Of a stretch of DNA of 64,000 bases, positions 26,752 through 36,132 are shown piece after piece. How positions within the stretch are numbered: position 1 is the first letter of the stretch; each line of letters begins with the position of its first letter. The translations under genes and the position numbers were made by a program. The DNA comes from Planctomycetota bacterium (GTDB taxonomy: Bacteria; Planctomycetota; Phycisphaerae; Phycisphaerales; UBA5793). The stretch is from positions 962,581-1,026,580 of the forward strand of contig JABFGK010000001.1 of NCBI GenBank assembly GCA_013112555.1, given 5' to 3'. Under the pieces are notes generated by a model, which made no database searches, was not told the DNA's origin, and saw only the letters and a program-made list of their open reading frames with translations.

Positions 26752-27296
26752 TGGAACCTGCACACTGGAACGAAGTCGACCGACTCTTCAAGGCGGCACT
26801 CGATATCGAGGACCCGGCCGAACTTAAGGCCTACCTGATTCACGAGTGTGCCGGCAACGAGCCGCTCCGCGCTGAAGTCCAGGCACTGCTGGACCATCAT
26901 AATGAGTCAGCGTCCTTCCTGTCCACGCCGGCCCTCGGTGACGACGCCGTTACGCCCGCCTGGTTCGCGCCCACTCAAGGGGCATCGCAGCAATATAACC
27001 CCACTCTCCCAGAAGATTGTAACTTTCGAATCCTTGAGACGCTCGGAGAGGGTGGGATGGGAATCGTATTTCGTGCCCAACAGCGGCAGCCCAGCCGAAC
27101 CGTGGCCTTAAAAATCATCCGGCCGGGCCTCGTGGGCATGAGTACGCTCAGACGATTCGGCCTGGAAAGCGATATGCTCGCACGATTGGAGCATCCCGGT
27201 ATCGCACGCATGTACGAATCCGGGACGTTGCAGGTAAACGGGGGTGCCCCAACCGTTCTTTGCCATGGAACTGGTCGAAGGCATCCCAATCACTGA
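26751..27296 (+). CDS. Ser/Thr protein kinase, N-terminal part (frame broken)
   Basis: Residues 1-90 are a helical leader common before such kinases (WNEVDRLFKAALD...AEVQALLDHH). The kinase N-lobe then begins, with the glycine loop LGEGGMGIVFRAQ, lysine VALKII and EHPGIARMYESGT. At the G run 27240-27244 the frame leaves the kinase (ending in ...CHGTGRRHPNH) while the next frame continues the C-lobe. Removing one G restores NGVPQPFFAMELVEG. The intact protein would be about 813 residues. As written this fragment alone cannot be an active kinase. Confidence 0.8.
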   Translation: MEPAHWNEVDRLFKAALDIEDPAELKAYLIHECAGNEPLRAEVQALLDHHNESASFLSTPALGDDAVTPAWFAPTQGASQQYNPTLPEDCNFRILETLGEGGMGIVFRAQQRQPSRTVALKIIRPGLVGMSTLRRFGLESDMLARLEHPGIARMYESGTLQVNGGAPTVLCHGTGRRHPNH

Positions 27297-29193
27297 GTAT
27301 GTCAGGAATCACATGCTCGGTGCCGAGGCGCGCGTCGAACTGATTATCAAGGTGGCCGAAGCAGTCAATCATGCACACGCCCGCGGGATTATCCACCGCG
27401 ATATCAAGCCGGCCAACATCCTCGTTGACGACTCCGGGCACCCGCGCGTCCTCGACTTCGGCGTCGCGCGAAACGTCGATGCCTCAAAGCAACTCCAGAC
27501 CATCGAAGGCGATGTCGGGCAGATTGTCGGCACGTTGCCCTATATGAGTCCGGAGCAGGCAAGCGGTGACCATGAGTTGGTCGATGTCCGTGCCGATGTC
27601 TACTCGCTGGGGGTCGTGGCATATGAGGTCCTCACCGGCAGGCTCCCCCTTGATTTACCGCCCGACAACCTGCTCGAATCCATCCGCACGATCGTCGATA
27701 CCCCACCCGGGTTGCCGAGCCGATACGCGCCCTCCTGTCGTGGCGATCTCGAAACAATCATCCTCAAAGCACTGGAAAAAGAACCGGAGCAGCGATACCC
27801 GGGTGCATTGCACTTTGCCAATGATCTCTCGCGGTTCCTCGCAGACCAACCGATCGAAGCCCGTCCTCAAACCACGCTCTACCACCTGCGCAAATTCGCC
27901 CGTCGGAATCGAACGCTCGTCGCAGGATCGGCAGCCATCCTCATGCTGCTCGTGGCCGGCGTGATCACGATCTCCATCCTGCTCAATCGAGCCATTGACG
28001 CGGAGGAACTGGCAGTACAGCGCTCTGACTTCATGGCCGAGGCCCGGGACAATGCCCAGCGCGAAGCCCGTAATGCACAAGAGATCACCGACTTCATTAC
28101 GGAAATGCTGGCAGCGATCGACCCGGCAGCAGATGGCCGAGAGTGGCGCGTACGCGACATGCTGGAGATCGCCGAGCACGAACTCGACTCGCGCTTTCGC
28201 CAGCAGCCGCTGCGTGAGGCATCAATCCGAAATGAAATGGGAACGATCTACTTTGCACTCGGCATGATCTCGGAAGCCCGCACACACTTCGGCCGCGCGC
28301 TCGATCTCCGGCGTGAACACCTCGGCGAATCCGACGAGGACACACTCAAGTGTCTTAATAACCTGGGGATGACCTTCATGAACCGAGATGAAGCGCCACA
28401 GGCTCGCACCTACCTCCAACAGGCGCTGGATGGGCGGCAAGCGGTGCTGGGGCCGGATGCCGTCGAGACAACTCGCACGAGAAACAACCTGGCCTCAACA
28501 CTCATCATGCTCGGTGAGATCGACGAAGCCGAACGCATGCACCGGGAAAACCTGGCCACGCTCACTCAGGCAGTCGGCTATGACAGCGACGATACACTTA
28601 CAGCACTCCACAACCTGATCGGGATTCTCCGACGAACCGGGCGGACACCGGAGGCCATTAGCCTGTACGACACACTCCTGTCACATGCCGATACCGTCTG
28701 GGGCCCATCGCATCGGCGAACGCTGATTGCGAAAAGTTCCTATGCCAGTGCCCTCAAGGATCTCGACCGATTCGACGAGGCCGAGCAGGCGTTTCTCGAG
28801 TCAGCAACACTGCTGCGCGAGCACTTCGGCCCCGACTACCGCGATACGCTGATCGTCGAGTACAACCTCGCACTCATGTATTTGAATCAGCAGCGACTTG
28901 ATGAAGCCGAAATCCTGTTTGCCTCGCTCATTGAGCGCGCCCGCCATGCGGAGAATCCGGATGACCGGTTCCTTGATCGCTTCCTCGATCGGCACAGCAC
29001 GTGCCTGGAAAGTCTGCAGCGATACCGGGAAGCGGCAACCGCCTTGTCAGACCGCTACCGTACTGCCATTGCCTTCCGAGGTCGAGACAGCACCCGCGCC
29101 CGTCGCGCAGCCGAGCGGTTGTCAGACTTCTATCGCCAGCATGGCCAGACGGAGCAGGCCGATGTATCGAACGTTCTCGCAGCGATGCAGTAG
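27244..29193 (+). CDS. Ser/Thr protein kinase, C-terminal part with TPR repeats (frame broken)
   Basis: 649 codons from a GTG that is probably internal. It begins PQPFFAMELVEG (hinge) and holds the catalytic HRDIKPANIL, DFGVAR and the APE-like SPEQAS, then YSLGVVAYEVLTGRLP. A transmembrane helix follows at about 240-262 (AGSAAILMLLVAGVITISILL), then an extracytoplasmic tail of at least six TPR_10/12-type repeats (LNNLGMTFMNRDEAPQA..., TRNNLASTLIMLGEIDEA..., LHNLIGILRRTGR). The N-lobe is encoded in the preceding frame. This is the usual planctomycete kinase-TPR receptor layout. Confidence 0.88.
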   Translation: MPQPFFAMELVEGIPITEYVRNHMLGAEARVELIIKVAEAVNHAHARGIIHRDIKPANILVDDSGHPRVLDFGVARNVDASKQLQTIEGDVGQIVGTLPYMSPEQASGDHELVDVRADVYSLGVVAYEVLTGRLPLDLPPDNLLESIRTIVDTPPGLPSRYAPSCRGDLETIILKALEKEPEQRYPGALHFANDLSRFLADQPIEARPQTTLYHLRKFARRNRTLVAGSAAILMLLVAGVITISILLNRAIDAEELAVQRSDFMAEARDNAQREARNAQEITDFITEMLAAIDPAADGREWRVRDMLEIAEHELDSRFRQQPLREASIRNEMGTIYFALGMISEARTHFGRALDLRREHLGESDEDTLKCLNNLGMTFMNRDEAPQARTYLQQALDGRQAVLGPDAVETTRTRNNLASTLIMLGEIDEAERMHRENLATLTQAVGYDSDDTLTALHNLIGILRRTGRTPEAISLYDTLLSHADTVWGPSHRRTLIAKSSYASALKDLDRFDEAEQAFLESATLLREHFGPDYRDTLIVEYNLALMYLNQQRLDEAEILFASLIERARHAENPDDRFLDRFLDRHSTCLESLQRYREAATALSDRYRTAIAFRGRDSTRARRAAERLSDFYRQHGQTEQADVSNVLAAMQ

Positions 29194-29363
29194 TCGATCG
29201 CGTGCAGCCTGCTCGGGATACGCCCACCGATGCACGAAGCAGAGCAGCCCGTCGTCAGACCATACCTGCTCACGGATGACATTGCCGCCGGAATCACGCC
29301 GACCCGGATTCCTGTGTGAACGCAATCTGCCCGGCCCATTCTGCGCGATGCACCGGGTTGCAT

Positions 29364-30713
29364 TTATTGGATTGCGCTGGCAGCGACGTTGCTGGCGTTC
29401 TCAAACTGCACTGCCTGCAGCCACACGGTTCTCCCGCTGGCCGAGCGCGGCACAAAGACGTTCCATTCTGCCCGGCCGTTGGCGTCGGTAACCAGGCGGT
29501 CATCGACCTGCTGCGGCTTAAGGATGCCGATGCGAACGCTCAGCTTCGGGACATTCGTAAAGCCCTCGCCGGCCAGGCTCGCTGCGAGCCAGACCGGTTC
29601 ATTCGGTTTGGCACCCGTTATCTCGATCGTGGCCGGCTGGCCGCCAATCAGGTCACTGGCCCGCAGTTCGATCGGGTGGGTCCGCAGGTAGTACACATCT
29701 TGTTCACCGTTGAACGTGGCTGCATACACCACAGCAGCCGAACCGTTCTCCGATTGGCATTGGAAGTAATCACCGATCTTCCGTTGCTGAGGCCAGCCGA
29801 TCCTCGTATCAAACTGATCCGACAGGGCACGGTTTGGCGCCCAGGTGCGACCATGATCATATGAGTACGAGTAGTACAGGCGCGAGAGCAGATGATTCGG
29901 GTCATCACGCGTATCGTACCAGAATGCGTCAAGCCGGCCGCCCGGTGACTGGTCCATCGCAGCCATCCAGTTGTAATCCAACCCCGGAGGATCGTCATTG
30001 ACACGAATCGGTGTCGAAAAACTCTCGCCCTGGTCGGTGCTGGTCGAGAACATGACGTCACATACATCATCGGGTCGCTGGGCACTCGACAAAACGTAGA
30101 CGTCTCCATATTCCGGCCCGGGCATGTGGTTCGTCTCAATCCACAACTGACTACACCCGCCTGCCGGATTCACCGGAGGCTGCCACGGCATCCAGCCGAA
30201 TTCGACGGACCGGCCCGATTCGAACACAGGCTGAACACTCGGATCCCATGCATTGTCAGACCTCCGAACCGTAACATGATCACCCCTCCACCAGCCGGCA
30301 TACAACTCACCGCCCGGACCGACATTCATGTGGGCAAAGATGCTGGCCCCGATGTCCATCGTCGGCATGTACGACTGCCCTTCATCGGTGGAACGAGTGA
30401 AGTGCCCGGGAAACTGCCAGATGCCGTAGTGGTGAGTGCTGATGCCTGTGTTATCAACAATGTACCAGTTCTTGTCAACCCCGGATTCGGTGAGGTAGAC
30501 GGGGGGCTCCCAGTCGACCCCTGCCGTCGTGCTGCGATAGGTACAGACGCCGTCACGGAGCGAGCGAAAGATGAGGCTGTTGTAATAGAAGTACCCATTC
30601 CCATCGGCCGCGATCACCGGATCGGACTGGTTGGCACCGCTGCCGGACCCCGGGGGGAGCTCAAGCGGCGGGCGGTTCGTCCAGGTACGCCCGCCGTCAT
30701 TGGAATAGCGCAC
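29364..30713 (-). CDS. BNR/sialidase-like secreted protein, C-terminal part (frame broken)
   Basis: 449 codons with several Asp-box/BNR motifs (SNDGGRTWTN, STDEGQSYM, STDQGESFS, SYDHGRTWAPN), which form a six-bladed propeller like exo-sialidases and related carbohydrate-binding proteins. No complete sialidase catalytic set could be confirmed by eye. The last ~100 residues (GGQPATIEITG...GRTVWLQAVQFENAS) match the tail of the S8 protease at 3829. The apparent GTG start at 30713 is a frame break, not a real start: the signal peptide is encoded in the next frame upstream. Confidence 0.8.
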   Translation of the reverse strand: MRYSNDGGRTWTNRPPLELPPGSGSGANQSDPVIAADGNGYFYYNSLIFRSLRDGVCTYRSTTAGVDWEPPVYLTESGVDKNWYIVDNTGISTHHYGIWQFPGHFTRSTDEGQSYMPTMDIGASIFAHMNVGPGGELYAGWWRGDHVTVRRSDNAWDPSVQPVFESGRSVEFGWMPWQPPVNPAGGCSQLWIETNHMPGPEYGDVYVLSSAQRPDDVCDVMFSTSTDQGESFSTPIRVNDDPPGLDYNWMAAMDQSPGGRLDAFWYDTRDDPNHLLSRLYYSYSYDHGRTWAPNRALSDQFDTRIGWPQQRKIGDYFQCQSENGSAAVVYAATFNGEQDVYYLRTHPIELRASDLIGGQPATIEITGAKPNEPVWLAASLAGEGFTNVPKLSVRIGILKPQQVDDRLVTDANGRAEWNVFVPRSASGRTVWLQAVQFENASNVAASAIQ

Positions 30714-30937
30714 CCGGCATATCGCACATCGGACGAGATCGTGTTGAACTGCCGCCAGCCGACGACGATCACGTCAGGATCGATCGGGCTGATCGCAAAC
30801 GATGGCTCGTTGGCAGCGTCATTGAGAATGTTGTACCCATCCGCGTCAGTGTTGATCTGGATACCATTCGATTGCGCAAGCAATGTGGGAACCAGCCAGA
30901 CGGAGACGAGACAGCCGAACCAGTGCGTCTTGGACAT
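30614..30937 (-). CDS. BNR/sialidase-like secreted protein, N-terminal part (frame broken)
   Basis: From an ATG at 30937 (AGGGA upstream) this encodes a signal peptide (MSKTHWFGCLVSVWLVPTLLAQ) and the first propeller strands (NEPSFAISPIDPDVIVVGWRQFN...DVRYAG). At 30713-30715 a GGG run breaks the frame; one added G gives DVRYAGVRYSNDGGRTW, joining it to the main part. The residues after the break are out of frame. The complete protein would be about 524 residues. Confidence 0.7.
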   Translation of the reverse strand: MSKTHWFGCLVSVWLVPTLLAQSNGIQINTDADGYNILNDAANEPSFAISPIDPDVIVVGWRQFNTISSDVRYAGCAIPMTAGVPGRTARRLSSPRGPAAVPTSPIR

Positions 30938-31190
30938 TGTCGAATGATCCCTTGCTTCTTGCGGTGTGCAGTGCTGATCGCATATGCCGGTACAAGACCT
31001 TGCTCCGATATCGGCGCGCAACGTCTTTGCTGCCGGCAACTGACTGAGTGCAGTATACCAAGCCGCCTGATTGTGCCTAGACCGAAATCACGCGATGCCT
31101 GAGAGATTTCAAGAATGCTTCCCGGCATGCGCACAGGAGAAATCCGGGTTCGACGGCGCTGAAAGCATCAAGATGATGATCACGCCCTGC

Positions 31191-32315
31191 TCAGAACTTC
31201 GTCTCAAGCCCGATATACATCAGCGCCGGGTTCGGCAGGTAATACTCGATACAACGGCCGGCCAGAAAGTCATTGTGCGATATCGACACCACGCCGGTCA
31301 CACCGTTCAACTCGTACACATCGAGCCCCGTGTACCGATTGCTTGCCACCCAGGCAACCTTACGGCGATCACGCGGGTGAGCCGTCAACTCCGGGCCGTT
31401 CGTAATCACAATCCCGTTGCCGTTATCCACACGCGGCTCAAAACTCAAGCCACCGTCGCGCGATGCATACAGATGCTTGCCGCCCGACGGGTGGCCGCCG
31501 TCCGCTTCATCAAGATCAATCGACATGCACCACACCAGATCAGAATCAACCGGTGAGAACACGGCGTTAAACGCGTTCCGAGGCCCATCCGTCGATGTCA
31601 ATCCTTCGGATGGCGCCCACGTTGCCCCGCCGTCAAACGTCACAAAAGCACCGTCGCGATTGGCCATGTACATCACGTGATCAAAATCAGCCTCATTAAA
31701 CGTCATGCGATTCGCATACCCGTTGACCTGGGCCGGCACCCCGACCTTGTTCCACACGACCCCGCCGTCGAATGACTCATGCATCTGGCCGCCCTTGTCA
31801 CCGATACGAACGTGCAGCGGGTCGGTCGGATCAACGCCGAGCCCCATGATTTCCATGACCGGTGATTTCAGTGATGTTGCCTCCATGCCACCCCCGATGT
31901 TGCGCAATGCCAACAGCGTACTGTTGTTCAACGAGAATGCATAGGCATGGCCGCCCGGGGCCACCGTGATCCACAACGGCCACGGCTCCGAGCCGTCAAG
32001 CGTGTAAAACAGATCCCATGTACACCCCTCATCCGGGGAGTAGTACAGCGAGCCGGCACTCTCCATCACCATTTCGCCCTGTCTGGACAGATTCTTCAGG
32101 CCGAACGTCGCGAAGTAATCCCCATACGGGGCCCCGTTGTACGGCGCGAAAAAGTCCTTCCCTGCCACCCCCATCGTCATAAACGGCGTCGAGGCCTCAC
32201 GACAGCCCGGCAGGCCGTCCGTCTGAGCCGTCGCGCTGCCGGCAAAAAGAATTGCCGACGCCAGCAGGCCGAGTGCAGAAACCGATCGTCGGTGTACCTT
32301 CATCATCGAAAACAT
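31191..32315 (-). CDS. secreted BNR/photosystem II stability factor-like propeller protein
   Basis: About 374 residues from an ATG at 32315 that follows AGGGAAGAG; the frame is open to 32381 but lacks a better start. A signal peptide (ending ATAQ) precedes Asp-box-like repeats (SPDEGCTWDLF, SFDGGVVWNKV, TFDGGATWAPS, SRDGGLSFEPR), as in sialidase/VPS10-type propellers. It lacks the C-terminal tail module present in the neighbouring BNR protein. Likely extracellular; function unknown. Confidence 0.78.
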   Translation of the reverse strand: MFSMMKVHRRSVSALGLLASAILFAGSATAQTDGLPGCREASTPFMTMGVAGKDFFAPYNGAPYGDYFATFGLKNLSRQGEMVMESAGSLYYSPDEGCTWDLFYTLDGSEPWPLWITVAPGGHAYAFSLNNSTLLALRNIGGGMEATSLKSPVMEIMGLGVDPTDPLHVRIGDKGGQMHESFDGGVVWNKVGVPAQVNGYANRMTFNEADFDHVMYMANRDGAFVTFDGGATWAPSEGLTSTDGPRNAFNAVFSPVDSDLVWCMSIDLDEADGGHPSGGKHLYASRDGGLSFEPRVDNGNGIVITNGPELTAHPRDRRKVAWVASNRYTGLDVYELNGVTGVVSISHNDFLAGRCIEYYLPNPALMYIGLETKF

Positions 32316-32667
32316 CGCTCTTCCCTTGCAAAATAGAAGTTGGACTCTGATATCGGCCATCAGAAACCATGTCGCTCTCATCTGTTGGTGAACCGCACTG
32401 CCCGACCACTATGCCCCCACGGAAGCGGCCGGAAACAGTGTTTCTGTCTCTCCCTCGCTCGCGCGCCCCTTCAACCTTCGACGACTTCGGAGTGTGCACG
32501 TCCGAGATCGAGCCGATGAGAGGACTTCGAGTCGCCACCCGTATGGAAACTATACCGAAGATGCCTGCCATCGGTTCCGGGAATCTGTGATGACGAGATC
32601 GCCACAGGACAGCGGGCTCACCGGCCGGTGCTGCCTCTGTTCCCGCTCACGGATCCTACAATCCACC

Positions 32668-33318
32668 ATGACCCCGACTGACGACAGCAACACATTCGAC
32701 ACCGTCACCTGCTCCGGCCTGGCCGTCTCCCATTCCCCCGATCTCGATGGCGGCGGGCCGCGAACCTGGCCCCACTTCATCCAGACCGTCCGCCGGCACG
32801 TCGGCGAGCAAGTCAATCATGCCTTCGAATGGTGTGCCGGCCCGGGATACATCGGCTTTGCACTCCTCGGGGCAGGCCTGTGCAACAAACTCACGCTGGC
32901 CGACATCAATCCTGTGGCCGTTGCTGCCTGCCGACGCACGATTGAGCAGAACGGGCTGGCCGACCGCGTCACCGTCTATCTGTCCAACAACCTCGCCGAC
33001 ATCCCGGACTCCGAGCGCTGGGACCTTGTCATCGGCGACCCGCCGCACTTCCGGGAAGCCCTGCCTCGTCACATTGAAAGAGGATTCGAACTCCGCTCGG
33101 TCGACCCAGACTGGTCGATCCATCGAGAGTTCTTCCGCACCCTCACCCCACACCTCAACCCGGGCGCCCGCGTCCTCATCAGCGAAAGCCGTGTCGCCGG
33201 CAACTATGACGATCTGTTTACGCACATGATGACCGAAGCCGGCCTCGAACTCGTCGAGCCGATCTGGGAACTCCCCGAGATGCGTCGATATTGCCTCCTC
33301 GGAAAGTGGGGGGGCTGA
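32668..33318 (+). CDS. class I SAM-dependent methyltransferase
   Basis: A 216-residue Rossmann-fold methyltransferase. Motif I is EWCAGPGYIGFALLGAG, the next acidic residue is in LTLADINPVAVAACRRTI, and the catalytic-loop motif is GDPPHF, a variant of the [ND]PP[YF] found in N- and small-MTS methyltransferases (RsmC/HemK relatives). Start at 32668 (MTPTDD); an in-frame ATG at 32590 would add an unconserved leader. Substrate not determinable. Confidence 0.82.
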   Translation: MTPTDDSNTFDTVTCSGLAVSHSPDLDGGGPRTWPHFIQTVRRHVGEQVNHAFEWCAGPGYIGFALLGAGLCNKLTLADINPVAVAACRRTIEQNGLADRVTVYLSNNLADIPDSERWDLVIGDPPHFREALPRHIERGFELRSVDPDWSIHREFFRTLTPHLNPGARVLISESRVAGNYDDLFTHMMTEAGLELVEPIWELPEMRRYCLLGKWGG

Positions 33319-33321
33319 GCC

Positions 33322-33400
33322 AAGCCCACGGATTCCTATCCGGGGGGTCTTCTATATCTTCTTCCCCCGCTTTCGTCATTCCCGCGCACGCGGGAATCCA
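33322..33400. repeat. two hairpin repeats (CCCACGGAT family and GTCATTCCCGCG family)
   Basis: 33322-33349 is a CCCACGGATTCCTATCCG-type hairpin. 33375-33400 is GTCATTCCCGCG-CACGCGGGAATCCA, a widespread REP-like inverted repeat. Both lie between two convergent genes. Confidence 0.8.
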
Positions 33401-33449
33401 GTACCGAGTAGCCGCGACCCGAAGGGGAGCGCTCCCCCCCCTCACCCCA

Positions 33450-34589
33450 TCACCCCCTCTTAACAAACACGGCATTCCCGGCACTCAACGGCGCAAACGG
33501 CACGCCCACCCGCGCACTGAACTCCTGACACGCAATCGCACACCCCGGGTACGATCCGTTCGGCACCGGACCGTGATCATCTACCACAATCACACCCCCA
33601 GCCACCAGCCGCGCGTAAAAGTACTCCAGACAATCCTTCACCGGCTCATACAAGTCAACATCCACATGGACAAACCGATACGGCACGTCCTCCAACTCAC
33701 CTAACACCGCCGGGATCCACCCCTTGTGAATCCGAACACCCGGAAACGCCCGCAGCGCACCCCGCACATGCTCCACCGAGGTATTCGCAAACGCCCCGGC
33801 CTCATACAGCTTCGCCGAAAATGAACCATCAGGCTGTGTCGGTTCACTCAATCCCTCAAACGAATCCACGATCACATGCGTCGACCCATCGAACGGATCC
33901 CCTGCCTCCTGTTCTGCCCGTGTCCGACAAATCAAGTACGACGACTGGCCGCGGAAACAGCCCGCCTCAGCGGTAAAGCCGTCAAGCCCGGCCGTCAACT
34001 TCAGTAAGTTAATAAGATTGTAAAACCTCGCTCGCCGCCATTCATTGTCACCAACGTCTGCCGACTCCAGCCCTTCGTCATACAGCGCATTAAAAGTCGG
34101 TTCCAGCCGATGCGCCCCGTAGAACGGCCCGAGTTTGTGATGCCGACGCTTCCGCTGCCCCTTCCGCACCCGCTTTTCATACGCAAACTCACACCCGTCA
34201 TACAGCCGGCACACACTCGGCCGCCGGGCCGGCTCTTCGATCTGCCCGACCCATTCCTGCGCGCGTGCAGCCAGCACAGCCTCTGCAGCATCACTCGAGA
34301 CGACGACGGCTGTCACTTCCTCCGGCCTGGCTGTCCCCGGATCACAGATACGCACGCCCTCGATCAGCTGACCCCACGCCTCAGGGTTGTCATCCAGCAC
34401 AAACGCCACCGCCGGCAGCAACGCGCCGAAGTGCTCGAAGAGATGCGCGGTGTGTTTCCCTGCACCGTACACTGCGATCGGCCCGGATTCGGTCGCCTGA
34501 TGCAGTGCCGGCAACCGATCCTCCAGGTATCGATCCCGCTCCTGAATCGAACGGATCACCTTGTTGTCACGTCGCGCTGTGATGTTCAT
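33450..34589 (-). CDS. TylF/MycF-type O-methyltransferase fused to an N-terminal Rossmann domain
   Basis: 379 residues. About 1-130 looks like a small nucleotide-binding domain (GPIAVYGAGKHTAHLFEHF, VLDDNPEAWGQ) of the kind seen in sugar-modifying proteins. About 175-379 is a macrocin O-methyltransferase (TylF) domain: EAGCFRGQSSYLI, VDSFEGLSEP, IHKGWIPAVL, FVHVDVDLYEPVKDCLEYFY and GGVIVVDDHG, the last two carrying metal and SAM contacts. TylF enzymes methylate sugar hydroxyls in natural products or surface glycans. Start ATG at 34589 after GAGCGAG. No sugar cluster nearby. Confidence 0.88.
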   Translation of the reverse strand: MNITARRDNKVIRSIQERDRYLEDRLPALHQATESGPIAVYGAGKHTAHLFEHFGALLPAVAFVLDDNPEAWGQLIEGVRICDPGTARPEEVTAVVVSSDAAEAVLAARAQEWVGQIEEPARRPSVCRLYDGCEFAYEKRVRKGQRKRRHHKLGPFYGAHRLEPTFNALYDEGLESADVGDNEWRRARFYNLINLLKLTAGLDGFTAEAGCFRGQSSYLICRTRAEQEAGDPFDGSTHVIVDSFEGLSEPTQPDGSFSAKLYEAGAFANTSVEHVRGALRAFPGVRIHKGWIPAVLGELEDVPYRFVHVDVDLYEPVKDCLEYFYARLVAGGVIVVDDHGPVPNGSYPGCAIACQEFSARVGVPFAPLSAGNAVFVKRG

Positions 34590-34750
34590 GTCGTGTGCTC
34601 GCTCAAGCCCACAGAACTGACGAGGCAGGCCCGTGGGATTTCCGTTGTATCTCCTGCCATCTTCATCGGCCCATCACACCGCTCACGCCCAAAAAGATAC
34701 AAGCCGGTTGAGGCGATCAAGCGAAGCGCGATCGGCTCGGCCGGATACGC

Positions 34751-34800
34751 AAAACAGAAAAGCCCCGCGACAAGTGCCGAAGCACGCATCACGGGGCTTT
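34751..34800 (-). terminator. rho-independent terminator of the 34867-36132 gene
   Basis: AAAGCCCCG pairs with CGGGGCTTT around a TTCG-capped inner stem, followed on the minus strand by TTCTGTTTTG. It is 66 bases past the stop. Confidence 0.8.
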
Positions 34801-34866
34801 GGAGTCAGAGACCTGATACCAGGGTCATCTCATCGATGAACCCACGTATTACATCAGGTCAAATCA

Positions 34867-36132
34867 TTAGCACGGCAGGAACGTAACCTTGATAACGTTC
34901 GACATGCAGTTGTCGGGGCAGGTACCCTTCTCGGCACCCTGGAAGTACACAGTCTTGCCGCCGGCAGCGCACGGAATCTTGATCGTGATCGCAACGACGC
35001 CGTCGCCATCCGTGTCACGTGCCTGACCGATCAGCTGAGCCTGTGCTTCGCGGGCATTCCTGAAGCCCAGCCCGAAGTCAACGCAGTAGCCGCTGCCCTC
35101 ATACACGAACGATCCGGTCCTCAGGCTGTACAGGACGGCCCCGGTCGAGCCGGGAGTCAGCCCACTGAGCGTGAAGGTCGAGTCGGTGCCGGCATTGTTG
35201 TTGTCAATACTGAGGTTGAGGCAATCAAGCGATGCATAGCCTTCGAAGCCGGCAATGCTGTCAGACAGTGCCTGCAGCAGTGCACAGAGGTCCCAGGAGT
35301 TGCCGCTGCCCGGGTTGCCACCCGGAACGCCGCACAGACCGCCCTGGATCGGGTACGGGGTGGTGCCGCCAACGAGGCCGGCATCAGAGTCATAGGCAAC
35401 GCCCGTCCAGGTACCCGTGGTCGTGTCAATCTCCCAGATCTGCGGCGGAATCGCGCCGCCACCGGACGAGTGGTGAGCCCACAGGTTGCCGGTGTTGGGA
35501 TCCAATGCCAGGCCGTAAATCGACCAGCCGTCAGCGTTGGCGAACTGACGAATCAGATTGCCGGCCATGTCGACCTCAATGATCGGGTCGCCAAAATCAC
35601 AGGCATAGATGCTGCCATTGCCGCCGTCACCATTCGGGTCATACGCCAGAGCACGCCAGGTGCCGATCACAGGTGCTGCACCCGTGATAAACATGGCGCC
35701 GCCGGTGCCGTCCGGATTGTGGCTGGCAATGCCGCCGCCCCAGCCGAAGTACACCTTGCTGCCGTCTGTGAAGCCGTCCCGATACCCCCACGCGTCCGTA
35801 TACGCGGTGCCGACCTGGTCAAACGTACCGACCAGCGTGCCCGTGCTGTCGAACATGTTCACAGCGTTTTCACGCAGAGCGCCGACGATGACGCGCGTCG
35901 AGACATAGTACATGCCATCAAGATACTCGACACCCAGGTTGCCTGTCTGCAGCGTCTGAGCTTCGGCATCGATCGGGCCCCAGTTCAGATCGCCAAAGGC
36001 CGAGATCGGTCCTCCCTGCGGGTCAACAATGGCACCCTGACCCGAGGGGTCTGCATCAACGCTTTCCTGTGCCATGACCGGCAAAGCGAAAACTGATGCA
36101 GCAATTACGGTTCCAACGATTTTCCTTCTCAT
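34867..36132 (-). CDS. secreted propeller-like protein with C-terminal beta module
   Basis: 421 residues from an ATG at 36132 that begins a clear signal peptide (MRRKIVGTVIAASVFALPVMAQ); the frame is open to 36399 but upstream residues do not look coded. The middle shows NHL/propeller-like strands (GNLGVEYLDGMYYVSTR, STGTLVGTFDQVG, YGLALDPNTGNLWAHHSSGGG, WEIDTTTGTW). The last ~120 residues (FTLSGLTPGSTGAVLYSLRTG...VYFQGAEKGTCPDNCMSNVI) are the tail type shared with other secreted proteins here. Function unknown. Confidence 0.78.
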   Translation of the reverse strand: MRRKIVGTVIAASVFALPVMAQESVDADPSGQGAIVDPQGGPISAFGDLNWGPIDAEAQTLQTGNLGVEYLDGMYYVSTRVIVGALRENAVNMFDSTGTLVGTFDQVGTAYTDAWGYRDGFTDGSKVYFGWGGGIASHNPDGTGGAMFITGAAPVIGTWRALAYDPNGDGGNGSIYACDFGDPIIEVDMAGNLIRQFANADGWSIYGLALDPNTGNLWAHHSSGGGAIPPQIWEIDTTTGTWTGVAYDSDAGLVGGTTPYPIQGGLCGVPGGNPGSGNSWDLCALLQALSDSIAGFEGYASLDCLNLSIDNNNAGTDSTFTLSGLTPGSTGAVLYSLRTGSFVYEGSGYCVDFGLGFRNAREAQAQLIGQARDTDGDGVVAITIKIPCAAGGKTVYFQGAEKGTCPDNCMSNVIKVTFLPC

